From Rhodocyclaceae bacterium (lineage in GTDB: Bacteria; Pseudomonadota; Gammaproteobacteria; Burkholderiales; Rhodocyclaceae): a stretch of DNA of 44,579 nucleotides. The translations under genes were made by a program, and so were the position numbers. The notes under the pieces are model-generated. The model did not search any database. It saw nothing but the letters and a program-made list of their open reading frames with translations, and had not been told where the DNA came from. Below, in pieces: positions 32,270 through 40,335 of this stretch. Positions within the stretch are counted from its first letter, which is position 1, and every line of letters starts with the position of its first letter. The stretch covers positions 1 through 44,579 of the forward strand of contig NKXK01000016.1 of the NCBI GenBank assembly GCA_004379165.1. The letters run 5' to 3'.

Positions 32270-34792
32270 CTTGCCAAAATCGGCCGCCGGTTGCGGTCGA
32301 CCGTATAAATAACCCTGAAACAGGTCACAGCCGCGTTGGGCCAGGTAGCGTGCCTGAGTATCGGTCTCGACCCCCTCGGCAACCACAGTCAGGCCCAGTT
32401 CATGCGCCATCGCGATGATGGCCGAGGCCAGTTTGGCCTGCTCGCCTTCCTCGGTAATTTCACAAACAAAACTGCGGTCGATTTTCAGCGACTGCACCGG
32501 GAACTGCTTAAGATAGCTGAGCGACGAATAGCCGGTACCGAAATCGTCGATGGCGACATGCACGTGCATCTTGCGCAGGCGCTGCAGCACCCCAGCCGCA
32601 CGGTCGGCATTGCGCATCAGCAGGGACTCGGTCAGTTCGAGATCGAGCAGCTGCGGCGGCAGACCATTGTCGGCCAGCGCATGCGCGACGAGCTCCGGCA
32701 GATCCTGCTGCCCAAATTGCTGCGCGGAGATGTTGACCGCCACCGGCACCGCCAGCAGGCCGGCATCGAGCCAGGACCGCTGCTGCGTACAAACACTGTC
32801 GATGGCCCAGGCGCCGAAAGCACCAATCAAGCCGCTTTCTTCAGCGAGCGGGATAAACCGGGCTGGCGAGATCATGCCGTGCTCAGGATGCTGCCAGCGC
32901 ATCAAGGCCTCGGCCCCCATCAACTCGCCGCTGCGGGCGTCAACCTTGGGCTGGTAGTACATCTCCAGCTCATTTCGCTCCAGCGCGCCATAGAGATCAT
33001 TTTCAAGCAGCAACTCGCCGAGCGAGGCGGTGTTGATGTCGGCTGCAAAGAAGCGGAAGGTATTCCGCCCTTCCTCCTTGGCTCGGTACATCGCGGCGTC
33101 GGCCTTGCGCAACAACTCGGAGATGGTCTGACCGTCGTCAGGATAAAGCGCGATGCCTGCGCTGCCGCTGACTGTCAATTCGTGACCGGCGAGCAGGTAG
33201 GGCTGGCACAGCGCCGCCAGCAGTTTGCGGACGACCAGCGCCGCATCCTGCCGGTTTTCGATCTCGGGCAGCACCGCAACAAATTCGTCACCACCTTGCC
33301 GCGACAACGTGTCGGTCTCGCGCAGCACCTGCAGTCCGCGATGTGCTGCCTGGATCAGCAGGTTGTCGCCAATCTCGTGGCCCAGCGTGTCGTTGATGTT
33401 CTTGAAGCGATCAAGGTCGATGAAAACGACAGCGATCGGCCGCTGGGTACGGCGCGCAAGCAGGATGCCCTGTTGCATGCGGTCCTCAAGCAGCAGCCGG
33501 TTGGGCAGCCCAGTCAACGCATCGTGATGCGCCAGATGATGAATCCTTGCCTCGTTCTGCTTGCGTTCGGTAATATCGGTAAAGATGCCGATATAGTGGG
33601 TCGTGCGGCCAGACTCATCACGAATCGCCGCGACCGACAGCCATTGCGGATAAATGCCGCCATCCTTGCGCCGGTTCCAGATCTCGCCCTGCCATTGGCC
33701 GCGTGTCGTCAAGTCATCCCACATCTTGCGATAAAACGCTGCATCCTGACGCCCGGAGTTGAGCATCGCCGGCGTCTTGCCGACAATCTCCGCTTCGCTG
33801 TAACCGGTTATTGTGACAAAAGCCGGGTTCACCGCGAGTACCTTCGAATCGGCGTCGGTGATCGTCATCCCTTCTGTGGCGTTGGTGAATACGGTCGCGT
33901 AAAGCCGCAACTGCCCTTCCGCACGCTGCTGCGCCGCATAGCGTTCGGACAGATCGCGCCGGTCGCGCTCGATGCGGACCATCGCCAGCAGGATATTCCC
34001 CGCCAAGAGAAGCGAGACAAGGTAGAGCAGGCCGCGATAGATTCCGGCGCGTTGCTGTGCTGCCTCGTGGCCGGCCGCATAAATCTGGCCGATCTGGTCG
34101 AGTTGCGCCGCCGTCGGTGTCGCCAGGATGGCTTCGACCAGCGCATTGACCTCGGGGCGTCGCGCAATGATGACCTCGGCGTGGGTGAGCAAGCCGGAGA
34201 AACCCGGCGGCTGACGTGGCGCGTTCTGTAATTTCTGCAATTCGCCCTGCAAATGCGAGGCATCGTCCAGTCGCGCACCGCGCATGAAGGTCAACAGATG
34301 GCGGACGAAATGGGAAAAGTCACCCTGTTCCGCTGCCTGCCGGCCAAGCAGTACATCATCAGCCGCCTGCGGAAAGTACGCCTCCGAATTCCGCAAGACG
34401 GAGTTTCCCCGCTGGAAGCGATCCACCTGCGTAGCCTTATCGCTGCGCAAGCTTGCCAGACGCTGTAGCGCCACCTGCAGCTGCTCACGAACATCATCAG
34501 GCAAGGCCGATGGAAAGACCGCCAGCCGGGCTTCCGTATCCGCAAGTTCTGCCAGATGCCGGCGCACCGGATCGTAGTTCTGCAACAGGTCGGCATAGCT
34601 GGCGAGCACGGCGCTATTGAGTTCGGTATCTGCCTGTTGCGCCTGGCGTAAGGCGTGCAGGTAGGCGTAGTGTTCACTGGTCGAAATCTCACCGGCTTGC
34701 CGAAACAGCCAGGTGGTCAGGATCAGCAAGGCGAGGAAAACGGAAAGCATGCGCCAATGCAGCGCAGCGCGCAGGCTGGAAATGCCGCTCAT
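32234..34792 (-). CDS. Membrane GGDEF-EAL protein with PAS sensor
   Basis: 852 residues. TM helix at about 13-30, a helical periplasmic region to about 250 (DAHL-like), second TM at about 253-272, PAS at about 295-412, GGDEF at about 415-590 with intact GGDEF (500-504), EAL at about 600-845 with EAL (628-630) and DDFGTGYSSL. Both the cyclase and the phosphodiesterase signatures are complete, so it could make and/or degrade c-di-GMP. The periplasmic domain probably senses an extracellular signal. The start overlaps the di-haem peroxidase gene by 4 nt (ATGA), so the peroxidase and this protein are likely made together. Confidence 0.9.
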   Translation of the reverse strand: MSGISSLRAALHWRMLSVFLALLILTTWLFRQAGEISTSEHYAYLHALRQAQQADTELNSAVLASYADLLQNYDPVRRHLAELADTEARLAVFPSALPDDVREQLQVALQRLASLRSDKATQVDRFQRGNSVLRNSEAYFPQAADDVLLGRQAAEQGDFSHFVRHLLTFMRGARLDDASHLQGELQKLQNAPRQPPGFSGLLTHAEVIIARRPEVNALVEAILATPTAAQLDQIGQIYAAGHEAAQQRAGIYRGLLYLVSLLLAGNILLAMVRIERDRRDLSERYAAQQRAEGQLRLYATVFTNATEGMTITDADSKVLAVNPAFVTITGYSEAEIVGKTPAMLNSGRQDAAFYRKMWDDLTTRGQWQGEIWNRRKDGGIYPQWLSVAAIRDESGRTTHYIGIFTDITERKQNEARIHHLAHHDALTGLPNRLLLEDRMQQGILLARRTQRPIAVVFIDLDRFKNINDTLGHEIGDNLLIQAAHRGLQVLRETDTLSRQGGDEFVAVLPEIENRQDAALVVRKLLAALCQPYLLAGHELTVSGSAGIALYPDDGQTISELLRKADAAMYRAKEEGRNTFRFFAADINTASLGELLLENDLYGALERNELEMYYQPKVDARSGELMGAEALMRWQHPEHGMISPARFIPLAEESGLIGAFGAWAIDSVCTQQRSWLDAGLLAVPVAVNISAQQFGQQDLPELVAHALADNGLPPQLLDLELTESLLMRNADRAAGVLQRLRKMHVHVAIDDFGTGYSSLSYLKQFPVQSLKIDRSFVCEITEEGEQAKLASAIIAMAHELGLTVVAEGVETDTQARYLAQRGCDLFQGYLYGRPQPAADFGKLLGGRQLSGLD

Positions 34793-35811
34793 GGATGCGC
34801 CGATGCCGGCATCTCACCGGTCAATGTTTTCAGGAAGGCGACAACGAATTCGACATCCTGCGGCGGCAGTTCTCGCCCCAGTTGATAGCGCCCCATCACC
34901 TTCACTGCCTGCTCCAGAGTTGCTGCCGAGGCATCGTGAAAATAAGGCGCAGTCAGGGCGACGTTACGAAGACTGGGCACCTTGAATACATGGCGATCCT
35001 CATCACGACGGGTCACGTTGTAGCGCCCGAGGTCGGCGTCAGTCAATGCTCGGCCGGCAAAGTAGTCCTTCAGCACACCAAATTTTTGGAACATGTTACC
35101 GCCGACCAGCATGCCTTGGTGGCAACTGCTACAACCCAGCTCGCGAAAGCGACGGTAACCTTCGATCTCCGCCGCATTCAAGGCCTGCCGGTCACCATTC
35201 AGATAGCGATCAAAAGGCGAATTCAGCGTTACCAGTGAACGCTCGAAGCTGGCGATGGCATCGGCAATATTTGCTGCCGTCAGACCATCCCGGTAGGTGG
35301 CACGAAACGCCGCCACCATGTCCGCGTCCTGCCCGAGGCGACCCAGCACCTGTGCCCAGTTCGAGGCCATCTCCAGCGGGTTATGGATGGGGCCGGCAGC
35401 TTGTGCCTCCAGCGAATCCGCCCGCCCATCCCAAAATTGGGCGATGCTGTAGGCACTGTTAAACACCGTCGGCGCGTTGATGCCCCCTTGCCTGCCCTGA
35501 ACACCGGTTGAAACCTTCTGCCCATCCACCCCGCCCTGCTGCAGCCCATGGCAATTCGCGCAGGCGATGGTCAGGTCACCGGAAAGCCGAGCATCGTGAA
35601 AGAGCTTCTCCCCCAGCGCAACCCGCCTGTTGTCGAGACCGGGAACAGCCTGTATCCGGGTAATTGGCTGAAACCCATCGCCAACCGGACGCTGAATGGC
35701 TGTCAGCGGGAACGGCGTCGGCGTGACCGGATCGTCGGCGCGGACAATGACCAGCGCGACCCCGACAATCCCTGCCAAAATCGCCACCGCTCGAAAAACT
35801 TTGCGTTTCAT
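34789..35811 (-). CDS. Di-haem cytochrome c peroxidase (CcpA/MauG family)
   Basis: 340 residues. An N-terminal signal/anchor (RAVAILAGIVGVALVIVRA) is followed by two c-type haem sites, CANCH (about 84-88) and CSSCH (about 227-231). FDRYLNGD and VPSLRNVALTAPYFHD are family blocks. Such proteins reduce H2O2 with electrons from small cytochromes, or oxidise other substrates as in MauG. Start at MKRKVFRAV; the frame runs eight codons further up without signal-like sequence. First gene of a two-gene unit with the GGDEF-EAL gene. The pairing suggests a periplasmic redox signal feeding c-di-GMP control, which is inference. Confidence 0.88.
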   Translation of the reverse strand: MKRKVFRAVAILAGIVGVALVIVRADDPVTPTPFPLTAIQRPVGDGFQPITRIQAVPGLDNRRVALGEKLFHDARLSGDLTIACANCHGLQQGGVDGQKVSTGVQGRQGGINAPTVFNSAYSIAQFWDGRADSLEAQAAGPIHNPLEMASNWAQVLGRLGQDADMVAAFRATYRDGLTAANIADAIASFERSLVTLNSPFDRYLNGDRQALNAAEIEGYRRFRELGCSSCHQGMLVGGNMFQKFGVLKDYFAGRALTDADLGRYNVTRRDEDRHVFKVPSLRNVALTAPYFHDASAATLEQAVKVMGRYQLGRELPPQDVEFVVAFLKTLTGEMPASAHP

Positions 35812-35893
35812 CGAATCATAGTCTAATAGTAACAATTAGTGTTCCAGCCCTGGGCCGAGAAAGCAGCTGGCTTTTCGTTACATTGTCAGAAAA

Positions 35894-37357
35894 TCACGTT
35901 GTCGCCGCGGCCTGAACCACGCAGTTCCGACCGCGCTCCTTGGCCGCATAGGCGGCGGCATCGGCCCGACGAATCAGCGCATTCTCATCCTCGCCGTGTA
36001 ACCAGGCGGCAACACCAATACTGACGGTGCACCGGATCTCCTCGCCACTGGCGGTGACGATACGTTTGCTCTCAAAAGCCATGCGCAGTCGCTCGGCCAA
36101 CAGGCGTGCTACGGTAAACTCGGATTCCGGCAATACAACAACAAACTCCTCGCCGCCATAACGGAACGCGCTATCGGAACGACGCAGGCAATCGCGGATG
36201 ACGCCGGCCAGACCTTGCAACACGCGATCACCTTCAAGGTGACCAAAACTGTCGTTGATCCGTTTGAAATGATCGCAATCGAGCACCAGCAGAGACAGTG
36301 GCCGGTTGTAACGCTGCGCGCGCTCGATTTCAGCGGGCAGGCGTTCGTGCAGATGGCGGGTATTGAACAGGCCGGTTAGCGTATCGGTGAGGCTTAACGT
36401 GCGATAGCGTTCTTCACTCTCACGCAGTGCCTCTTCGGCCCGCCGCCGCTCGGTGACGTCCTGAAGGGTTTCGATGGCCCCGACAATCTCGCCATCGGCA
36501 TTGCGCAAGGGCGCGGCCGTAAAAAACAGCCAACGCCCACCGTCACCGAAATGGGGGAAGAAATCCTCGGCCTCATAGCCCCCCGGCACCAGCAGCGACG
36601 GCCGGAAACGACCGTGGTAGAGACGGTCGACCCGGGACTCTTTGGCGCCATCGAGCACAAGATCAGCCATGATGGGGCGCTGCGCGGCGTAAAAAGCGGC
36701 CCAGTGCCGGTCTGTTCCGATCATTTCACGCGCGATCTTGCCGGTTAGCACTTCGCAGGCGCGGTTCCAGTGGGTAACTTTATGCTCGGCATTGATCACC
36801 AGCGTCGCCACCGAGGACCACTCGACAATCTGATTGTGAAAAGCAGTCGAGTTCCGTAATGCCGCCTCGGCCTGCCGCCGACCGGTGACATCCTGCAGGG
36901 TTTCGATGGCGCCGATAATCTTGCCGTCAGCATTGCGGATGGCAGCCGCCGTAAAGTAAAGCCAGCGCCCACTGTGGCCGAAAGCAGGGAAAAAATCCTC
37001 TGCCTCCCAGGCGCCATCGATCAGCGCCGAGGGACGAAACTTGCCTTCATAAAATGTGGCCACCGCCGACTCAACTGCCTGATCGATGATCAGATCCGCG
37101 AGTATGGGCCGCGGTTCATCATAAAAGGCACGCCATTGGGTATTCGTGCCGATCATTTCGGTAGCGGGTACCCCGGTCAACTGGGCACAGGCACGGTTCC
37201 AGTGCGTCACGTGGTGACGGGCATCGATGACAATGGTCGCGACCGGATTGCCTTCGACCAGTTGCGTCAAATCCAGCCCGGCGTTCGCAAGAAGTGGTGC
37301 CACGGAAACCCCGCTCGTCTCTGTCAGGTAAAATTGTTTTGTTGCAATATCGCGCAT
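35894..37357 (-). CDS. Soluble PAS-PAS-GGDEF diguanylate cyclase
   Basis: 487 residues, no membrane segments. Two PAS-like domains of about 140 residues are clear duplicates of each other: each has THWNRAC, a MIGT block, EAEDFFP and IGAIETLQDVT or VGAIETLQDVT. The GGDEF domain starts near residue 320 and has GGEEF at 401-405, with an RxxD inhibitory site at 392-395, exactly five residues before. So it should be an active, product-inhibited cyclase making c-di-GMP. The ligand of the PAS pair is unknown. Divergent from nth, with only 35 bp between starts. Confidence 0.92.
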   Translation of the reverse strand: MRDIATKQFYLTETSGVSVAPLLANAGLDLTQLVEGNPVATIVIDARHHVTHWNRACAQLTGVPATEMIGTNTQWRAFYDEPRPILADLIIDQAVESAVATFYEGKFRPSALIDGAWEAEDFFPAFGHSGRWLYFTAAAIRNADGKIIGAIETLQDVTGRRQAEAALRNSTAFHNQIVEWSSVATLVINAEHKVTHWNRACEVLTGKIAREMIGTDRHWAAFYAAQRPIMADLVLDGAKESRVDRLYHGRFRPSLLVPGGYEAEDFFPHFGDGGRWLFFTAAPLRNADGEIVGAIETLQDVTERRRAEEALRESEERYRTLSLTDTLTGLFNTRHLHERLPAEIERAQRYNRPLSLLVLDCDHFKRINDSFGHLEGDRVLQGLAGVIRDCLRRSDSAFRYGGEEFVVVLPESEFTVARLLAERLRMAFESKRIVTASGEEIRCTVSIGVAAWLHGEDENALIRRADAAAYAAKERGRNCVVQAAATT

Positions 37358-37392
37358 TCCTGCACGACTGACAATCCAGACTCACCGCTACC

Positions 37393-38025
37393 GTGAAAAA
37401 AGCCGACATCGTCACGTTCTACACCCGCCTGCGCGATGCCAATCCGACGCCGACCACCGAATTGGCTTACGCGTCGCCATTTCAATTATTGATCGCCGTC
37501 ATCCTGTCAGCGCAAGCCACCGATGTCGGCGTCAACAAGGCGACGGCGCGCCTGTTCCCGGTCGCGCCGACAGCGGCCAGCATGCTCGACCTGAGTGTCG
37601 AGGGATTGAGCGAGTACATCAAGACCATCGGGCTGTATCGCACCAAAGCGAAGAACGTCATTGCCACCTGCCGCATCCTCGTCGAAGAACATGGCGGCGA
37701 AGTACCCGCCAATCGGGAGGCGCTTGAGGCACTCCCCGGCGTCGGCCGCAAGACCGCCAACGTTGTCCTCAATACCGCTTTCGGTGAGCCTACCATTGCC
37801 GTCGATACGCATATTTTCCGCGTCAGCAACCGCACCGGCCTGGCTCCGGGCAAAGACGTGCTGGCTGTCGAGACCAAGCTGCTGAAATGTACGCCAGATG
37901 AGTTCAAGCGCAATGCCCATCACTGGCTGATTCTGCACGGACGCTATGTCTGCAAGGCGCGCAAGCCGGAGTGCGAGCGCTGCATCGTCACCGATCTGTG
38001 CCGCTTCAAGGGCAAATCGACATGA
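37393..38025 (+). CDS. nth: Endonuclease III
   Basis: 210 residues. The helix-hairpin-helix LPGVGRKTANVVL holds catalytic Lys (K120), VDTHIFRVSNR holds Asp (D138), and the C-terminal CKARKPECERCIVTDLC is the C-x6-C-x2-C-x5-C 4Fe-4S cluster. It removes oxidised pyrimidines and nicks abasic sites in base-excision repair. GTG start without a visible ribosome site; the start is supported by the alignment-like opening KKADIVTFYTRLR. Overlaps the FIST gene by 4 nt. Confidence 0.96.
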   Translation: MKKADIVTFYTRLRDANPTPTTELAYASPFQLLIAVILSAQATDVGVNKATARLFPVAPTAASMLDLSVEGLSEYIKTIGLYRTKAKNVIATCRILVEEHGGEVPANREALEALPGVGRKTANVVLNTAFGEPTIAVDTHIFRVSNRTGLAPGKDVLAVETKLLKCTPDEFKRNAHHWLILHGRYVCKARKPECERCIVTDLCRFKGKST

Positions 38026-39038
38026 AAGCCGCCACCGCGCTGGTCAGCGGCATCAATGCGACCCCCGATCTGGCAGAAGCCGCCGTCCGGACTGCGTTGG
38101 CGAAAGCCAGTCTGACACGTGCCGGGCAGGTCATTCTCTTGCTGACGCAGGATTTCTCCCGCCATGCCCAAGCGGCCGTGCTGGCTGCTGCCCGCGCTGC
38201 CGGCTGCCTGCAAGTCACCGGCATGACGGCCAGCGGACTGCTGAATGAAGACGGCTGGCAACTTGACCAGCCGGCAGCAGCGGCATTGGTGCTTGGCGAG
38301 TTCGACCCGCAACCGGACCTCGCCCAACCTCTGCTCTCATTCACCGGCCAGTCACGCCTGCCCTACGACTGGGTGGACGGTGGACAACGCTATGGCCTGC
38401 TCCATCAGGGCACGAGTAGCTGGCAACAATCGCGACTGGCCGCCAATGCCGGCGCTGAAGTGCGTCTGCCGGGGCTGACGGCAAGACCGCTGATATCACG
38501 CGGCCTGCGCGAACTCGGTGACTGGCAAACGATCAGCGACAGCCGTGGCTACGAGGTCGTGCAACTCGACCGGCAAGCTGCCAGCGACTGTCTGCGTCGT
38601 GCGCTGCCGGCAGACGACCGGCAGCGTCTGCCGCTGCATCAGGTGCTGGCGCTGGTCGATGCTGATCGACCGGGCATCCCGGTGCTCTCGGCCAATGCCG
38701 ATGGCTCGCTGACACTGGCCGAGCCTTTGCCCGTCGGACAGCGGCTGCGCTGGGTGATGCGCCAGGCACTGGCCGCGGAGCAGGAAATGCAGCATTTGAT
38801 GCGATCTGCGGTGAACCCGAAAAAGCCGCCAATTTTCGGGCTGATGTTTTCCTGCATCGGACGTGGCCCGCTGTTCTACGGCGGCGAGGATCAGGATCTG
38901 CGAACATTCCGCGACGCATTTCCCGAGACGCCGCTGCTCGGCGCCTATGGCACGGGCCAAATCGTGCCCGGACCAGCGGGCAACCAGCTATTTACCAGTG
39001 CAGCCCTGACGCTGCTTTTTGAGGACAGTCATGTTTAA
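38022..39038 (+). CDS. FIST N- and C-domain sensory protein
   Basis: 338 residues. The N-terminal FIST domain runs from ATALVSGINATPDL to about residue 190. The C-terminal FIST_C part includes GLMFSCIGRGPLFYGG and ETPLLGAYGTGQIVP. FIST domains are predicted small-ligand (amino acid) sensors; no output domain is attached. The linker just before FIST_C contains repeat copy R5, encoding SAVNPKKPPIFG in frame. ATG overlaps the nth stop, and its own 3' end overlaps the DUF1841 gene by 8 nt, so nth-FIST-DUF1841 form one unit. Confidence 0.87.
   Translation: MKAATALVSGINATPDLAEAAVRTALAKASLTRAGQVILLLTQDFSRHAQAAVLAAARAAGCLQVTGMTASGLLNEDGWQLDQPAAAALVLGEFDPQPDLAQPLLSFTGQSRLPYDWVDGGQRYGLLHQGTSSWQQSRLAANAGAEVRLPGLTARPLISRGLRELGDWQTISDSRGYEVVQLDRQAASDCLRRALPADDRQRLPLHQVLALVDADRPGIPVLSANADGSLTLAEPLPVGQRLRWVMRQALAAEQEMQHLMRSAVNPKKPPIFGLMFSCIGRGPLFYGGEDQDLRTFRDAFPETPLLGAYGTGQIVPGPAGNQLFTSAALTLLFEDSHV
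38804..38843 (-). repeat. Dispersed repeat copy R5, inside the FIST gene
   Basis: TCTGCGGTGAACCCGAAAAA then GCCGCCAATTTTCGGG on the forward strand. CCCGAAAA and TTTTCGGG are perfect 8-bp arms around 9 nt. It encodes SAVNPKKPPIFG in the same reading phase as R6 in the type IIG gene ([10 protein letters not shown]). Confidence 0.75.
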
Positions 39039-39462
39039 TCCCTCCCGCGAGCAGGTCCGCCGCTTTTTCTGCGACGCCTGGAAAAAGCACCTTGAACGCC
39101 TGCCGCTAGCCGGTGCAGAGGTGACCGCTGCCGATATCGCCGCCCGCCATCCCGAGTACCACGCGCTACTCGCCGACGCCAACGCTGCGGTCGCTCAGGA
39201 GTGGATGCCGGAGGGCGGACAGATGAATCCCTTCCTGCACCTGTCCCTGCATCTGGCAATCCATGAGCAGGTGAGCATCGACCAGCCGCACGGCATTCGC
39301 GCTGCCTTCGAGCGCCTGCGACAGCGCATGGACCCGCACGATGCCGAACATGTCCTGCTCGAATGCCTCGGCGAAACGATCTGGCAGGCACAACGTAATG
39401 GTGGTCCGATGGACGCCGCCGCCTATGTCGATGCTGTCCAGCGCAAGGCCAGCCTGATCTAG
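39031..39462 (+). CDS. DUF1841 family protein
   Basis: 143 residues, soluble. MFNPSREQVRRFFCDAW, the middle MNPFLHLSLHLAIHEQVS and ECLGETIWQAQRNG are the conserved blocks of the DUF1841 family, common in beta- and gammaproteobacteria. No function is known. It overlaps the FIST gene by 8 nt. The His-rich middle could bind a metal, but this is speculation. Confidence 0.88.
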   Translation: MFNPSREQVRRFFCDAWKKHLERLPLAGAEVTAADIAARHPEYHALLADANAAVAQEWMPEGGQMNPFLHLSLHLAIHEQVSIDQPHGIRAAFERLRQRMDPHDAEHVLLECLGETIWQAQRNGGPMDAAAYVDAVQRKASLI

Positions 39463-39481
39463 ATCACGACCAGTTAAGGCC

Positions 39482-40255
39482 TCAGTTCGGTACCTGATAG
39501 GCATTCTGCGTCATCAGGTCTACCCCGCACTCCACGCCTTCGACCCAGCTGATGAAGTCCTGAACCGCTTGGCGCCCGGCGAAGCGGGCGCCGTGTTGCG
39601 GAACGATCTGCTCAATATCCAGCTGGCGCACCATATTGGCCCAGAAGCGGCAGACCTTGCGCGAGACAATGTAGCGCCGGTGAAATGCCTCCATGTGGCG
39701 GACATGACTGTAAAAATCCGTCACCGGTTCAGCGGCCTGCTCATGCGAGATCAACGAGGTACCGAGATCGCCCGAAAAGAGGATTTTCGACACAGGGTCG
39801 TAAAACTGGAAATTGCCCTCGGCATGGAGGAAATGCGCTGGCAGTGCCAACAGCTTGCAGTTACCCAGACGGATCACTGTCCCCTGATCCGGAATACCGA
39901 GGATTCGATGCTTATTGTCCTTGCCAGTAGTCAAATGCGGTACAAAGCGCGTCCACAGGCTGGAAATCATCACCTTGCAGCTTGAGGCAACAAACCATTT
40001 GTTGACCGAAGCAAGAATGTCCGGATCGGCATGCGATGCCAGGATGTAATCCAGATCCTTGGACGAGAAGTAGCGCTGCATGTCCATCAACAAGCCCGAG
40101 TAGGTCATGTTGCCCCCCGGATCAATCAGGGCACCGTGGCCGTTATCGACGATCAGGAACTGGTTGCACTGCACTGCACCGCTTGCTGAATCATCCACCA
40201 GATCGTAAAAAGCGTGCACGATGTGCGAGCCGTCATTGAACAGTTCTACTGCCAT
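39482..40255 (-). CDS. ODP-type diiron metallo-beta-lactamase-fold protein
   Basis: 257 residues. The fold's metal ligands are H75-A-D77-P-D79 (ASHADPDIL), H141/H144 in LPAHFLHAEGNF, D163 in LFSGDLGTS and H221 in IVPQHGARF. H-x-D-x-D in place of the classical H-x-H-x-D, together with HFLHAEGNFQFYDP, is the pattern of flavodiiron-like ODP proteins, which bind O2 at a di-iron site. ODP relatives act as oxygen sensors or oxidoreductases near chemoreceptors. No flavodoxin domain or chemotaxis gene is present here. Convergent with the DUF1841 gene, 19 bp apart. Confidence 0.82.
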   Translation of the reverse strand: MAVELFNDGSHIVHAFYDLVDDSASGAVQCNQFLIVDNGHGALIDPGGNMTYSGLLMDMQRYFSSKDLDYILASHADPDILASVNKWFVASSCKVMISSLWTRFVPHLTTGKDNKHRILGIPDQGTVIRLGNCKLLALPAHFLHAEGNFQFYDPVSKILFSGDLGTSLISHEQAAEPVTDFYSHVRHMEAFHRRYIVSRKVCRFWANMVRQLDIEQIVPQHGARFAGRQAVQDFISWVEGVECGVDLMTQNAYQVPN

Positions 40256-40335
40256 AACACCCCCGTTTGATAAGGCGACACATTATGGCGGTCACGTTAC
40301 GTTTTGACCAGCCAGCATCGCGCTTCACGCCCCGT

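Noticed and set aside
32271..32310. GCCAAAATCGGCC and GGTCGACCGTA near the GGDEF-EAL 3' end, like another repeat copy
   Set aside because: The matching bases encode the ordinary EAL C-terminus (YGRPQPAADFGK), and the block order does not fit the repeat.
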